DNA from: Trema orientale
Lineage: Eukaryota; Streptophyta; Magnoliopsida; Rosales; Cannabaceae
Direction: 5' to 3'
Length of the DNA: 64,000 nt
Assembly (NCBI GenBank): GCA_002914845.1
Contig: JXTC01000028.1
Span: 638,297 to 702,296 of the forward strand
Numbering within the stretch: position 1 is the first letter of the stretch; each line of letters starts with the position of its first letter. The translations under genes and the position numbers were made by a program. The notes beneath the pieces were generated by a model. That model saw only the letters and a list, made by a program, of their open reading frames with translations. It had not been told where the DNA came from and did not search any database. Below, in pieces: positions 47,161-59,315 of this stretch.

Positions 47161-47499
47161 TATGACAGTGATCCACTATTAGGATTTTGAACTTTGTTTG
47201 GCTTTAGTGAAATTAATTGGATCATTTTCCACTCTTATATCAAACTCATATTCTTGGAGATAGATGATGTAATCATCTGGAATCGCGTTTCCCTTTTGCT
47301 AGTAGATGTCCTTAATGGCACTTCCTCCTGAGATTGTTGAGGTTGCTCTTTAGGAGCAACTTCCTCATGTGGATAGAGAGTTGCAGAATATTGTCTTGAA
47401 TTTTCGGATTTACTTCTTGAATAATGTCAAGCAAAGGGGCCTGATCACCTTCAATAGTAACTGTAGGAAGAGAAACGAATTCCTTCTCGAAGACAATAT

Positions 47500-48593
47500 T
47501 CCTTACCTTATCTCCTCCGAAATCTCAACATCCTCAAGAAATCTCGCATTACCCATCTCGAAAAAGAACCTGTTAGAGGGATTATAAAATTTGCAACCTC
47601 TAGATTTTTCAGCGTAGCAACAAAATAGTAACTTATTGTTCTTGATTCTAGGTTCTTTTCATGTGGCCTATATGGCCTTGCCTCACCTAGACAACCCAAA
47701 TATGCAAGTGCCTGATGCCAGGCTTCTTGCCCATTCATAGTTCATATGGAATTTTAGCTGCTGATTTGTTGGGTACTCTATTAAGTATATAAACTGCAGT
47801 CTTAAGTGCTTTTCCCTAGAGTGATTCAAGTAAGGAGGAATGACTTATCATACTCCTCACCATGTCCTTAAGTGTTCAATTTCGTTGCTCAGTAATACTA
47901 TTCATGCTAGGTTTTTTCTAGCATTGTGTATTGTATGATGATTCCACATTCCTCTAGGTACTGAGCAAAGGGTCCTGGACCTTATTCACTGGATCCATCA
48001 TACCTACCATAGTATTCACCACCACGATCGGATTTGATGGCTTTAATTTTCTCGTTGAGTTGATTTTCAACTTCGACTTTGAAAGCTTTAAATAAGTCTA
48101 GGGATTGTGATTTCTCATGAATTAAATATTGGTACCCGTAGCCAGAGTAATCGTCTATGAACGTGATGAAATACTATTGGCCATTCCATGAAGCTATAGG
48201 GAATGAACTACAGATATTAGTATGTATCAGTTCTAAGACACCGGAACTCCTATTAGTACCTAATTTACGTACATTTGTCTGTTTGCCTTTAATGTATTCA
48301 ACACAAATTGTGAAGTCTGTGAGGTCAAGCAGATCAAGAATTCCATCTGACATAAGACATTGTATTCTCTTTTTAAAGATATGTCCTAATCGCTTGTGCC
48401 ATAACATAGAGGAATTCTCAATGATTTTACTTTTTGTACCATATTTCTCGACATACAAAGTTTCATTAATTAAGGTAATAGTGTCAATTTTATATAGGTT
48501 ATCAATCAAAGTACCAGCCACAATAATATTAGAATTTTTAAAAAGACTAAATTTATTATTTTCAAATGAATAAGAAAAACCAGATTTGTCCAA
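47500..48593 (-). pseudogene. Copia integrase and pre-integrase remnant, copy 2
   Basis: 48174-48593 encodes 139 residues with the pre-integrase zinc-binding pattern (LWHKRLGH, then CVEYIKGK in which the second Cys of the usual CxxC is Tyr) and the beginning of the integrase core (HTNIC, where the expected catalytic Asp is Asn). The rest of the core down to 47500 is readable only in short broken frames. Loss of both residues is in line with long decay. Confidence 0.75.
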
Positions 48594-49170
48594 AACTTAA
48601 ACAAAAATTAAATTCCATCTAAATGATGGTACAACGAATGTCTTATCCAAATCTAAAAATAAACCAGAATATAATTACAACCTAAATAGATCTATTGCCT
48701 CCACTGTAGCTGTGTCGCCGTTGCCTATATAGAAGCATCTTTCAGCATTACTTGGTGGACGGCTCCTCAGATAACCCTGCATAGACACACTTATATGAGT
48801 AGTGGTATCGTATCCACCCACCAAATATGATTAGGTATAAAAGCAAAATTGACCTCAGAACAGACAAAATTAAAAAGCTTACCCTTCTTGACACATCAGG
48901 TGGTGTACTTGGGATATTCCTTCTTCACATGTCTTGCCTTTTTACAGAAAAAACAAGTTAATTCTTTTACACTTTATTTTGTAAAGTCCTAAATGCAACT
49001 CCTTTATCCTTAGTCCTTTTTCTTTTCTTATCTTGAGTGGTTGTTGCAAAGTGAGCACTCTCTGTCTTATATCGCTTTAATCTATCCTCTTCTTATACAC
49101 ACTGAGATAAGAGCTCATTAAGAGTCTATTTTTCTTTCTGAGTGTTGTAGCTCACTTTAAATTGACTGAA

Positions 49171-49600
49171 TTATGGCAGAAGAGAGAGTAGAACTAATTG
49201 CACGAGTAAGTCATCCGACAGCTCTAACTTAAGTGCCTTTAGTTTTGAAGCCAGATTGGACATCTCCATGATGTACTCTCTAATGTTCCATTTACCTTTA
49301 TAATGCATAGCAAGTAAATTGCTCAGCATGGTACTTGTTTTCGCTTTTTCATTCTTTTGGAAGTATTCCATAATTGCATCAAGGAATGCCTTAGCATTAT
49401 CAACCTCTGGTATAGCGCCCCTAATAGTCTCAAGTATAGAATGTTTCATGATCATAAGACTCATGTGATTAGAATGTTCCTATTGCTCAAAGTTCCTAAT
49501 AGCCGTAGTAGAACATTCATCTATAAGAGTAGCAGGTTGTTCTTTTCTGAGTACAAGGTCCAGATCCATAGAACCGAGCACAATCATAATATGCTCTTTC
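49171..49600 (-). pseudogene. Copia gag remnant, copy 2
   Basis: A 97-residue frame (49171-49464) matches copy 1 gag from NRMSLMIMKHSI-type sequence through YIMEMSNLASKLKAL and on to LLVQLVLLSL. Upstream gag sequence to about 49600 is in other frames. Downstream, a TAG at 49126-49128 occupies the same place as the TAG of copy 1 at 25505-25507. Confidence 0.75.
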
Positions 49601-50198
49601 CACTTCTTGAAGTTTGTACCATTAAGCACATGAATTATTCAAACTAGCTATATGGTTGAAGCAGAAACTGAAGAGAACAAAAAATAGAAAATAACAGCTC
49701 ACATTAAAATATATCATAAACTAAGCATACAAAATAATAAGATATACTAGTATAACATATACAAATAAACATATAAAGCGGGCTCCCATCATAAGATACC
49801 TAGAACAACATCAATAAGCCTTCCATTGGGCCAACTTATTAACTTGTAAGTTGTACTCTTCAGTACAGTATTCAAATATTAGCAATAAATCCTGTCAAAT
49901 AGTAAATATTCTTTTGGGCCGATTTACTGTCCACATAAAAACTTTATAACCATCACATATCTATTACTGCAGGTATGTTTATTATTCGGCCAAATAATCA
50001 CCTTCTTTTGGGCGGGTAATTATTCGCATGAATGATAAATACACAATCATTCAAATATTTCAAAATAAATAAATCTATACAATAGAGGTTACTTTGACAA
50101 TATGTTATTTCAACTCATCTATTTCAAAATATTTAAACAAATAGTACAAAGAAAATTGACTTAAGTGCCCAAAATAACTAAAAAACTTTTCTCTACTG

Positions 50199-50342
50199 GA
50201 ATCGGTCGATCGATTCTACTGTTTCGGTCGACTAAATCTGACAGTAGGTCTACTGTTCAGTTGACCGAAAACTACAGAGACTAAATTGTGATTTTCGGGC
50301 AACTTTCGATGGACCGAAAAACTTGATTCGGTCGACCGATTC
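50199..50342. repeat. TCGGTCGACCGA-type palindromes in the leader of copia copy 2
   Basis: Five motifs built on TCGGTCGACCGA occur. Two are perfect 18-bp palindromes or nearly so (GAATCGGTCGATCGATTC at 50199-50216 and GATTCGGTCGACCGATTC at 50325-50342); the others are partial (near 50223, 50260 and 50309). They occupy the same interval, between gag and the 5' LTR, in which copy 1 has its different GC-rich palindrome array. Confidence 0.8.
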
Positions 50343-50365
50343 TGACAGTGACAAAAAAATGACAG

Positions 50366-50776
50366 ATTCGATCCATTATGCTTGACAGTAAAGGATGTGA
50401 TCACGTAAGCAAAAGCGATATAATAATTAAAGCCTGAGGATAGAAGGTCTTCCATAGCCAGAATATTTTATGTATGCTCAATGGGATCTCGCTCTGTTGA
50501 TGGAGACAGAGGAGAAGCGCGTACATTCTATTTGGCTTAGGAACCAAAACCCTAATAGTTATGTCCTTATATGTTGACAGCTAATAGAAACCCCATCAAT
50601 CCTTATTGGTCTAGTGTTAGATAACCACGCATTACATAGCCCATACTTAATTGGTAATTTCTTGAGCCCATAATTAGTTTACTTAATTGGCCCCACTTAT
50701 TAGACATCCCTAATATATAATTATTATTTAAAAAACGCGTAGCCCATATTTAATAGGTTATATATATAACCTAACA
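50366..50776 (-). repeat. 5' LTR of copia copy 2, truncated
   Basis: It aligns with the 3' LTR from about 44787 onward; the roughly 100 bp expected next to the leader, and the primer-binding site, are missing. The outer end (taacctaaca) and the flanking duplication are kept, so the loss is internal and happened after insertion. Confidence 0.75.
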
Positions 50777-50968
50777 ACAACTACGAACTCATAATTTAGT
50801 GTTAAATACATAGTACGCATTTGCATTTGCACACATGCAATATTTACATAGTACTACCAATATTTCATTCAAGTATAAGAATAAATTAAATGATATTCAC
50901 ATGTGAAGATATAATGTCCGAAGTAGTGACTCAAACGTATGAAAGCTTTGATTTATAGGATATGTACA

Positions 50969-51223
50969 CTAAAATGAAGGAGGGGATACTTGTTTCTCAT
51001 TTTTCATATGATACTTATGCCTCCTATTCTTTCTTTCCCGTTGAAAGTGGTTGCCTTCATTTCTATTAAATTTCGTTTCTTGACGACTTTTTCTTTTAAT
51101 ATCAAATGAAAGGATTGGAAGTGCAAGAAAAAGATATGAAGTACTTGTTTGTAATACTACAACAACTAGTATGAGTAGTATCATTAGCCCCGTAACGGTG
51201 ACCCTTTTGAGATTCATTCTCAT
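50969..51223 (-). CDS. Candidate small secreted or membrane-anchored peptide, unidentified
   Basis: An 84-codon frame on the minus strand. The product has a short basic start (MRMNLKR), a hydrophobic stretch at residues 8-38 that could be a signal peptide or membrane anchor, and a very basic, Asn/Lys/Arg-rich tail (43-78) ending QVSPPSF. No Cys and no recognisable CLE, IDA, CEP or RALF motif. A TATA-like TTTATATTAA lies on the same strand at 51291-51300, giving a plausible leader of about 45 nt. Caution: an overlapping 41-codon frame starts 4 nt earlier, and AT-rich DNA yields hydrophobic frames by chance. It lies in a 1-kb slice between two retrotransposons. Not assigned to a family. Confidence 0.33.
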   Translation of the reverse strand: MRMNLKRVTVTGLMILLILVVVVLQTSTSYLFLALPILSFDIKRKSRQETKFNRNEGNHFQRERKNRRHKYHMKNEKQVSPPSF

Positions 51224-51300
51224 GCATCCTCTTATCAACAACAACAACAAGAAATGGGTTTACTTTCTCTCTTAAAAAGTTATGTTGAAGTTAATATAAA

Positions 51301-51786
51301 ACTATAATTTAATACATAGGGATGTTTAGAGTTTATATTTAATTTATAGTATGATGCAAGAAACTCAACATCTAGAATTAGGTTATTAATCACTTTCAAA
51401 CTATTGATGTATATTTAGGGAAAAATAAAATTCAAATAGAGCAACGTCTCTTGAATCTTACTTAGGAGTTAGGAACTTATGATCGATTGTGAACACTGAA
51501 TTTAACCACATTTGTTAGAGTAGTTAAACTTATTATTATTATTTTTTAAGTTGAATAACTCTATGTTCAAATTATAAGACATAACCGAATGGTATATTCG
51601 GCAATTGAAATTTCGGCAATTGAAGTATAATAAATGCGTAATGTAATTGAGAGATTATATATATACCACCATCTTGGCATAAAAACACTCCTTTGACAAA
51701 TAAAATGAATAAAATAAACAATTTAAGGGAAAAAAATAATATAAGTACCCTATCATCACATCCTCCCTCTTTTTCAATTTTGCAAG
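51301..51786. other. Short spacer between the peptide frame and the gypsy element
   Basis: AT-rich and without recognisable features; ends in the GCAAG duplication (51782-51786). Confidence 0.4.
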
Positions 51787-53406
51787 TGTTAACTCCATAA
51801 AATTGGAGTTATCTAGTGCTATTATGTCTTAAGCTTTACTATGTTCTTACTTGAATTAAGTTGTTTCAAGTGTTTTCCTTGTTATTTTAATATTTTGTTT
51901 GTTTATATTGATAGGAGAATAAAACAGAGGTGTTTGATACAAAACCTCCTAAATGGGTTTTTCAAACTACTAGAATCGAAGTTAAATCTGATGTGGTCGT
52001 AACGCAATAAAAATAAGGCAAAACAGAGCTAAAACAAAAAAATGGCGCATCTGGGAAGCCGCGAAGCCAAATCAATAGAAAAGTGGTGCTGCAGCGCCAA
52101 ATCTCAGGAAGTTTGGTGCCGCAACGCCAACAAATGATGCCACGGCCGCGACGCCACCATCTATGCCTTAGGTCAATAATTGACGACCGAGATCAATTTT
52201 TTGAGGATCCAAGGGTCCAGATTCGGTCTACTTTAAGTTTGCGAGAGCCACCTCTTTAAAACCCTATCTTTAGGATTGAAAGAGGCATGTTGGGATAGAG
52301 AGAAAGAGAGAGTGGTAGTCATAGAAGGAGAGGGAGAAGAGGAAGAAGAAGAAGAATATATGCTTACCTACTCCGTATCTTGATTTTCTCATCAACATCA
52401 ACATTATACTTTATTCTTAGGTTTTTCTCTTTATTTTCTTGTGAGTTTTTCCATTGTATTTTTTCATATTTAGAGAGTGATATTATTGAAAGCAAATCTT
52501 TGAAGGAGGATTTAAGAGAGCAAAAATTGAGTTTGAAGGATGAGATTAATAACCTCCATGAACACCTTCTAGCTCTTCAAAGAGAGGAAATTCTAAAACT
52601 CGCATCTCTTTGATATTTTATATTTCTTGAATTTATTGTATTAAAATTTTATTGTTCTCAATTTATACTATAAACTAACTTCTTTTTTGTCTAGTTTTAC
52701 TATGTGAACCAACCTTGAATCTTTTGTTTGTTTATTTCTCTCATCTTTTATTAATCAAATCCATTATTGAGTTATTTGTTTTACCTTATACTTATTGCTT
52801 TTATTTAATTGATCACTATTATTGAGTGAAACCTTTAAGAACTTAGGAAGGCGAATTTAGGTTTGGACATAGGTAGAATAACATAAGATCACCTAATATG
52901 GGGTGAGTTTGTATAGGATAAGAATATACCTATGTGACTTGTGCAACCTTTATGCAAGAATAACTAAACTTAATGAATCTAATCAATTTATATTAGGAGT
53001 AAAATCTTAGCTTATCTAGGTTTTTTTACGTATGTCTTGGAAAGGAGTTTGTGAATACATTTGAATTCCTGGTTGACAACTCTAGTAGATTAATTAATAT
53101 AAGAGGGGAATTAGGATATTATGTGTTTAAAGAATGGTTGAGAAATTAATAAACCTAGACATTTTTCTTATTGCTTGCTTTCATTTATTTTGCATCATAG
53201 TTTCGTTTTCTTTATTTTATTTCTTTACAATCAAATTACGTTTGTTTGGATAAATTTAAGATTGACCAATTTTAATACTTAGCATTGACTTAGAAATTAA
53301 TCCTTGTGGGTTCAACACTTTAACTCTTAATCTATATTACTTGTGACCGTTTGCACTTGCATGAGAGTGTGTGAGTATAATTTATAGTTACACATTTCAA
53401 CCAACA
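51787..53406 (+). repeat. Left LTR of the Athila/Tat-like element (1620 bp)
   Basis: TG...CA ends. It carries GC-rich 16-bp palindromic motifs at 52085-52100 and 52115-52130, a TATA-like 'tttaaaaccctatc' at about 52254, and GA-rich sequence just after (52297-52355), which probably mark U3 and the start of R. An open frame at 52380-52613 is shared with the other LTR but breaks differently and is not considered a gene. Confidence 0.88.
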
Positions 53407-53412
53407 AGTTTT

Positions 53413-53430
53413 TGACATCATTGCTGGGGA
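53413..53430 (+). promoter_or_regulatory. Decayed primer-binding site, Asp-tRNA type
   Basis: TGACATCATTGCTGGGGA matches 13 of 18 bases of the TGGCGCCGTTGCCGGGGA site known from Athila/Ogre-type elements. All five differences are G-to-A or C-to-T, the pattern expected from deamination of methylated cytosines. Confidence 0.65.
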
Positions 53431-53549
53431 TTGAAATACTAATTCTTGTTAATATTAATACCAATCGATTTTAGCTTTAATTCAACCTTTCCTTTTATTT
53501 ATTTAGTCTTTGTTTTAGGTATTTTTTGATAGCATACTATGATTACTAT

Positions 53550-54374
53550 GGAGGTAGAGACATGATGGACACCAATGAGTAATGGCATAAATCTCTCATA
53601 GATTTGAACAGTCAATTGAGCGAATTGAACAAAAAACTAGAAATTATGGAGTTGACTGCCCAAGTGAGTGAATTGACCAAGAGAGTTGATGCCTGAATGC
53701 ACAAGCTTCTCAAAAAACCTTTGTGAATTGCCAATTATATGGAAGAAACTACCTAAGGGAAACATGCTCATACAACTTGCAACCGATGTACTTTGTCGCT
53801 AATGACTATATGCAACAAGGTTACCACACTCAAATCTCTACAATCTAAGTTGGGAGGTATATCATGATTACTCTTAGTGTAATAATCAAGGCCCATCACC
53901 GTAATTTTATGACTAGGTATGTTGTCATCAGAGTTTCCTCATCGACCACGTAAGCAAGAAGAGAAGCCATCACTAGAGGAGGTACTTGATTATTATACAA
54001 AAAGAATGGATACATACCTCCCCAAGCAAGAGGAAAAGCCATCCATAGAAGACATAATGATGTAACAAATGCAAAGAGTGAATGTTTTCCTCCAAGAGCT
54101 AGAGTCCTCAATCCGAAATCTTGAACCCCAAGTAGGCCATCTTGCTACAATCATCAACTATCCCGAAGGCACCTTTCATAGCAATACTGACTCGATGCTG
54201 GAGGAGAAATACTGTACCATTACAACTTGTAGTATTTTGTATGATGAAGATGAGTCGATGTTTGAGCTTCAAGAAAAAGAGGGAGATAGGAGAAATACTA
54301 CCATGCAAAGTGATGTGGAGCAATATGTGAATATCAACAAGATATCCTTTGAAGAAAATCTAATCCTAAGGTAA
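53550..54374 (+). pseudogene. Athila/Tat gag remnant
   Basis: The clearest part is a 101-codon frame at 54069-54374 with SSIRNLEPQVGHLATIIN, then GTFHSNTDS. This is the recognisable end of Athila-type gag (SIRxLExQxGQLA...GxLPSNTE), which normally lies just before the zinc knuckle. Upstream, 53550-54068 holds Lys/Glu-rich coiled-coil-like sequence and the 'EEKPSxE' repeats typical of these proteins, but in several frames with stops. The downstream 54378-54572 frame has no recognisable domain. Protease and polymerase are absent, so the coding part ended early or was deleted. Confidence 0.65.
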
Positions 54375-56101
54375 CCATTGATGAGAAAGCTTCGAATTGA
54401 AGATTTTGGAGAGGAATTCTCTTGTCCAGAACTACTAAATCAACAATTTTCAACAAATGGACCCTTGGTAACTCATTCTCACCATTTTTTCTCTCCCAAT
54501 CATAGATATGAGTGTTGCATTCTCAAAATAGGAGCCCAAAAGATCACATTCATGTATTGGGATAGTCAATAGATGATATAAAAGGTAGATCTCACTTGAT
54601 CTCAAGTTATGGATGAGCCAGAAGTAAAAAGGCAAGCCGAAGCCTTTAATTCAAGCGATTCTTTGGAGGCAGCCCAAATATTTCTTTCCATTTTGGTGTG
54701 TTGAGCAATCCAAGGAGTTGGTACCATTTCAAAGAGATCAAGTTTCATGGCTATATGCTAACGAGAGGAGTATCCCTAAATCCATTATTTTGTTCTTTAA
54801 TTTTCCAATATTTTATATGCTAAGTTTGGGAGAGAGAGTAAACCTTGTTGGATTGTTCTTTTATTAGTTCATTTGTTGTTATGTATTTATTTTCTTAGTT
54901 ATGTGATTGTGTATTTGAATAAGTAGAGGTATTTTGTGCTTTCTTTGGTGATTTCCTAGTTCCAATGATAAGAACCTTAGGTGAATTAGTGCATACCTTG
55001 TTGAAACATGTGGATATTGGCTTAGTCTTTTGGATAATTTTTGTGTTAGTACTATTTTGATTATGAAAGTTTATATTTGAGTACAATGCCTTGATCTTTG
55101 ATTTGTGTGTGAATCTAGAGAATGTTTATGTGAACATGACATTTTGATAATTTCACAAGTTAGAATTTGCTTGATTATCTATTGAGACAAAATTCTAGAT
55201 AATATTTCACCAAGGAAAGGATTTAGGCAATCTTTGGACCGTTTGAGTCTTTCAAGCTAACCATAATATATTTTATCCCTAGTACATCCATTTTGAGGCT
55301 TGTAAAGCCTTTTCTTTTTCAACCACATACACATTAGCTTAACCTAAAATAATATCATTCAACTTTTACCCCTTGAGCATATTGATTATTTTTATTGAAT
55401 TATTTTGAGCTGTACTATGTTATGAGAGGATGGGTAGAGTGAAATTGAAAAAATAAAAATAAAAATCCGTTACGCACTTGTTCATGAAAGAAAGAAACAA
55501 GTTTGGGGGTATGCAACTCAAAAACAAAAAAACAAAAAAAAAATGAAATAAACGTTGGGCTTAGTGTTGATGGAAGAAAGAAAAATTTTAATTTTAGTGA
55601 TATATTATTTTGTGTGTAAAAGAATAACTTTACATGAGTCCTAGAATTAATGTGCTTAAGGGTGATTTGAGCTTACTTTACCTAAATCATCGTACTTTCA
55701 CCTAAGCTAATGTTACAAGCTTAATAAAGACCTTTTGATCCTTGGTGCTATGTTTATCTATATTAGTGAAGATGGATTTGAAAAACAAACATATGAAACT
55801 TGATTAATGTCTTTAAGATTTGTGCTTAATATATTTTTTGTATAAAGTTATCCGAATTTGACACAATGATAGGAAAAAAGTATACATACACATACGAAAA
55901 ATTCAATTTGAAATGGGATGTGCTCTTGAGTTAATCTTAATACCTAGCCCATATTTGCACTTTTCTTTAAGTTATGCTATTATGTGAGTATTGAAGGACC
56001 AATTAGAATTCATCAGTGTCAGTACATTATTTCTTGTGTGTTTTTAAGTGTTTTTCTTTTTCTTTTGCTCGAGGACTAGCAAAATCTTAAGTTTGGGGTT
56101 A
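54375..56101 (+). other. Non-coding 3' interior of the Athila/Tat-like element
   Basis: No domain is recognisable. Two 'aagtttggg' tracts (near 54822 and 55500) resemble polypurine tracts, and a third lies directly before the right LTR (56089-56101). This may be what remains of the env-like or non-coding 3' region after loss of pol. Confidence 0.5.
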
Positions 56102-56389
56102 TGTTAACTCCATAAAATTGGAGTCATCTAGTACTATTATGCCTTAAGTTTTGCTATGCTCTTATTTGAATTAAGTTTTTTCAAGTGTTTTTCTTATTGT
56201 TTTGATATTTTATTTGCTTATGTTAATAGGAGAATGAAACAAAGGTATTTGATGCAAAATGAGAAAAATTTGTGCCTCCCAAATGTGTTTTTCAAACCAC
56301 TGGAATTGAAGTTAAATCCAATACGGTCGTAACGCCACTCTAAAAAAAGGGCCTTTAACATCACTTTTTTGGTGACATCTAAAGTATAT

Positions 56390-56590
56390 CACGTCGCCCA
56401 CTAGAGCGACGTGGTAGATCTACGATGTCACCAAAAAAGCGACGTCGTAGGGGTAGTTTTCTGCGTCACCAGAAAAGCGATGTGATAGATCTACGACGTC
56501 AAAAGCGATGTAGTACCAGAAAAGTGACGTCACGTCGCTTTTTTGATGATGTCGTAGATCTACCACATTGCTTTTCTAGTAACGTGGAAA
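56390..56590. repeat. Left subterminal repeats of the CACTA element
   Basis: Several copies of agcgacgt/acgtcgct and three of the palindrome gtagatctac or its one-base variants, in both orientations, within 200 bp. The 67-codon open frame here simply reads through them. Confidence 0.75.
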
Positions 56591-59253
56591 ATATTTTCCA
56601 TAATTTTTTAAAATTAAAATTCATTTAAACGCCCTAGATTTTATTTACAAAAACAAAATTATAAATAACATAAAATATACAATATCATAATACAATACCA
56701 AGATTCACAAACATAAATTCTAAAAATAAAAACTCATATATATAAAAGTACAATAAAGTCTAATTTAAGTAAAGTTACATTATAAATTAAAAATAACAAA
56801 GTTCTACTATTAATCTAAAAATAATAGAATGCATTTGGATTGTCCAGTAAGTGTAAGCATACTTTCATGGAGTCTTTATTTCAACCATGACTAGCTTAGT
56901 TGGCTAATTATTTCAACAAGTTATCTAGTTAGTGATTATTATTGTTCTTCACTTTGCTATTTCATATAGCTCTAAGTCATCTTCCTTCATACCTTGTGCC
57001 CTGGATGGGCTTTAATTTAGGGAAACTTGAACCCTATGTAATTAAGATTCATGCACTTGATGTCCTCTCCTTGTTAGGATGCCTAATATCTGCACAAAAA
57101 ATTTAAAAAACACGCCAAGAGATGATATTCAGATAAATAAATCACAATGTCCAATAAAGTATCAGCCATTATGTGTTATTAAAAAAATGAACGAAAAAAG
57201 AAAAAGGTACACCTTTATTATTTCAACAAGTCATAATGCATACATAATTTGGGTTTTCCTCAACCTTTAATGACTTCCATCATAGATTACCAATAACGTT
57301 CATTTCTAGATAAAATTCTTTGTTGTTAGAAATTAATTAACCTCTATTAACATATAAACAATCAATAAGATGACTATGTATAAGAGCAAATTATAACACA
57401 TACCTACAAATTGAGGCTTTATGTCCATGTGACGCTCTTTAATGTTGTTGTGAATATAAAAGAGTGCTTTACATATCTGAAGCAAAATGAAACTTTTAAC
57501 TTTAATTTCAAGACACGTGTTAGTTTACCTAGAAAAATCAGAGTAATTACTCATTGTTAATTTGATCCTCCTGCTTTGGTGGTTGTAATAAACTATAGTA
57601 TAGGTTAACAAGTAAACGTGAACATTAACATCAAGCACAACAACTACTATTAATAATAAAGAAACAGAGGTTTCACCAACTACTAAAACTAATTAAGACA
57701 AATTTATTTTTCTTGTAAAAAGAAGCATTTCTAAAACATCCAACAGATAGAAGTCTTTTACAGTTCTTAAAGCTACACTCACTGTACCTTTCAAAGAGAA
57801 GCAACCAAAACCACGAAGCTAAGAGTAATTTTCTATTTCACAAAAATTCAAACGTGGATGCTTGGGTGGCATCTCATTTCCTAACTACTGCAAAAGTTGT
57901 GGCAAGTTCTCTCCTTGTCAATCTCTACACAAAAAATAGGCAGTGGCTCAAAATCATCACACATAATTCCAATAAGGGAAACTTTAGCAGATGGATCTAT
58001 TGGCACACAAATTTTCTCAATTTACATCTTAAGAAAGCAAAATGCCCAAGGGAGAAAAATGAGTAATCTTAGAATGCTTAAATTTAATACATTCACAACT
58101 AAAGCACAAGCAAGCAAAAATGAACATGGACTAAAAAAAAAATATTGAAAAGACAAAAAATCAGTCATTATTGATATCCTTTAGTAATGAAAGAATTGCT
58201 TTATCATTAGCTTTGTCACTCATTATCTTAACTCTGCTTTATGCTTTACTTTTTTGAGCCAAATGTGTTTTTATTGAGATATAACATTCACAATAAGATA
58301 TAAGAAAAGTGGAAACATACTTCTAAAAAAAATCCATTGCACTGCTCACTTATTGAAAGAACCGGTGCTAATAGGAAAAAATAAAAATACAAAAAAAGAG
58401 ATAAAAAGGGGAAAAAGGCACCTCGATAAGAGCAAAGATAGTAGAGGAATTGAACTGGCCTCCTGGGAATGCTTTCCACAAAAGCAAAAAGAAAGGAAAG
58501 GATAGTTATGAATACAAGCTTAATAAGAAGTCTTCATTCAAAGACTATAATAGGACTCAACACCAACTCCTTTTCTCTTAGATTCATGAGGAGCTTAGAG
58601 CAATTATTTTGCCAAATTGGCCTGTTTTTGTTTGTTTCCCTTTTCTTTAAACAACCATACAAGACATAATTAATAAAAACAAAAGTCGCAATTATGGCAA
58701 TAGCCCACTTCATATATCTAGTATTGTCCTTGATTATGGTTAGATGCCATATCAAATTTTCAAATCTTGCACGTTTTTCTTTTGTATGCCTTGGAAATAA
58801 TATATAGATTTATTTATGTGACTAAATAAGCATGTTAATAAAATATGGCATATGTTTAACATAGCAGCTAGCCAAAGAGCATGAAAAATCAGACGCGAAG
58901 ATAGAAAACTATAGGACTAATTTAAAGAGTGATCGATTTGTTTTATTTTTCAGTACCTATATGGCTCTCTCTTCTGTTCTAGTCATAGCAATATTAGCAC
59001 ATAAAACAAGAGAACTTATCAAAGAGAAGTATAGTCAAGCCTTACTTGTTCTCAAGAATCTCAACCTCGGTTTTTTCACTTTCTTTCAATGCTTTGATAG
59101 AGGACAATCTTTTTTTCTTTTTCAACCTCAGCCAAAGTAATATCTGACGAGACACATAAAGCTAGGACACTGGTAATTATCTCATAAGCCATTTTTTCCA
59201 AATAAGTAAAGCCACAAGAATTTGATTAGCCCAAGGAAGATAAAAAATAATGA

Positions 59254-59261
<8 letters not shown>

Positions 59262-59308
<47 letters not shown>
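59262..59308. repeat. TA microsatellite
   Basis: Uninterrupted TA dinucleotides. Tyr/Ile-repeat frames on both strands are artefacts of it. Confidence 0.9.

Positions 59309-59315
<7 letters not shown>

Larger units (their letters stand above)
44685..50776 (-). mobile_element. Ty1/copia LTR retrotransposon, copy 2 (heavily decayed)
   Basis: Same family and strand as the element at 21292-27780, with the same order of parts: 3' LTR 44685-45195, RNase H and reverse transcriptase (45640-47160), integrase (47500-48200), pre-integrase (48174-48593), gag (49171-49600) and a truncated 5' LTR. The flanks GCAAC (44680-44684) and ACAAC (50777-50781) fit a 5-bp duplication with one later mutation. Many stops and frameshifts are scattered along it, more than in copy 1, so it looks older. 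Confidence 0.88.

Noticed and set aside
52380..52613. 77-codon frame in the left gypsy LTR (and the related frame at 61758-62033)
   Set aside because: Present in both LTRs but with different frame ends and no domain; LTR sequence and not a gene.
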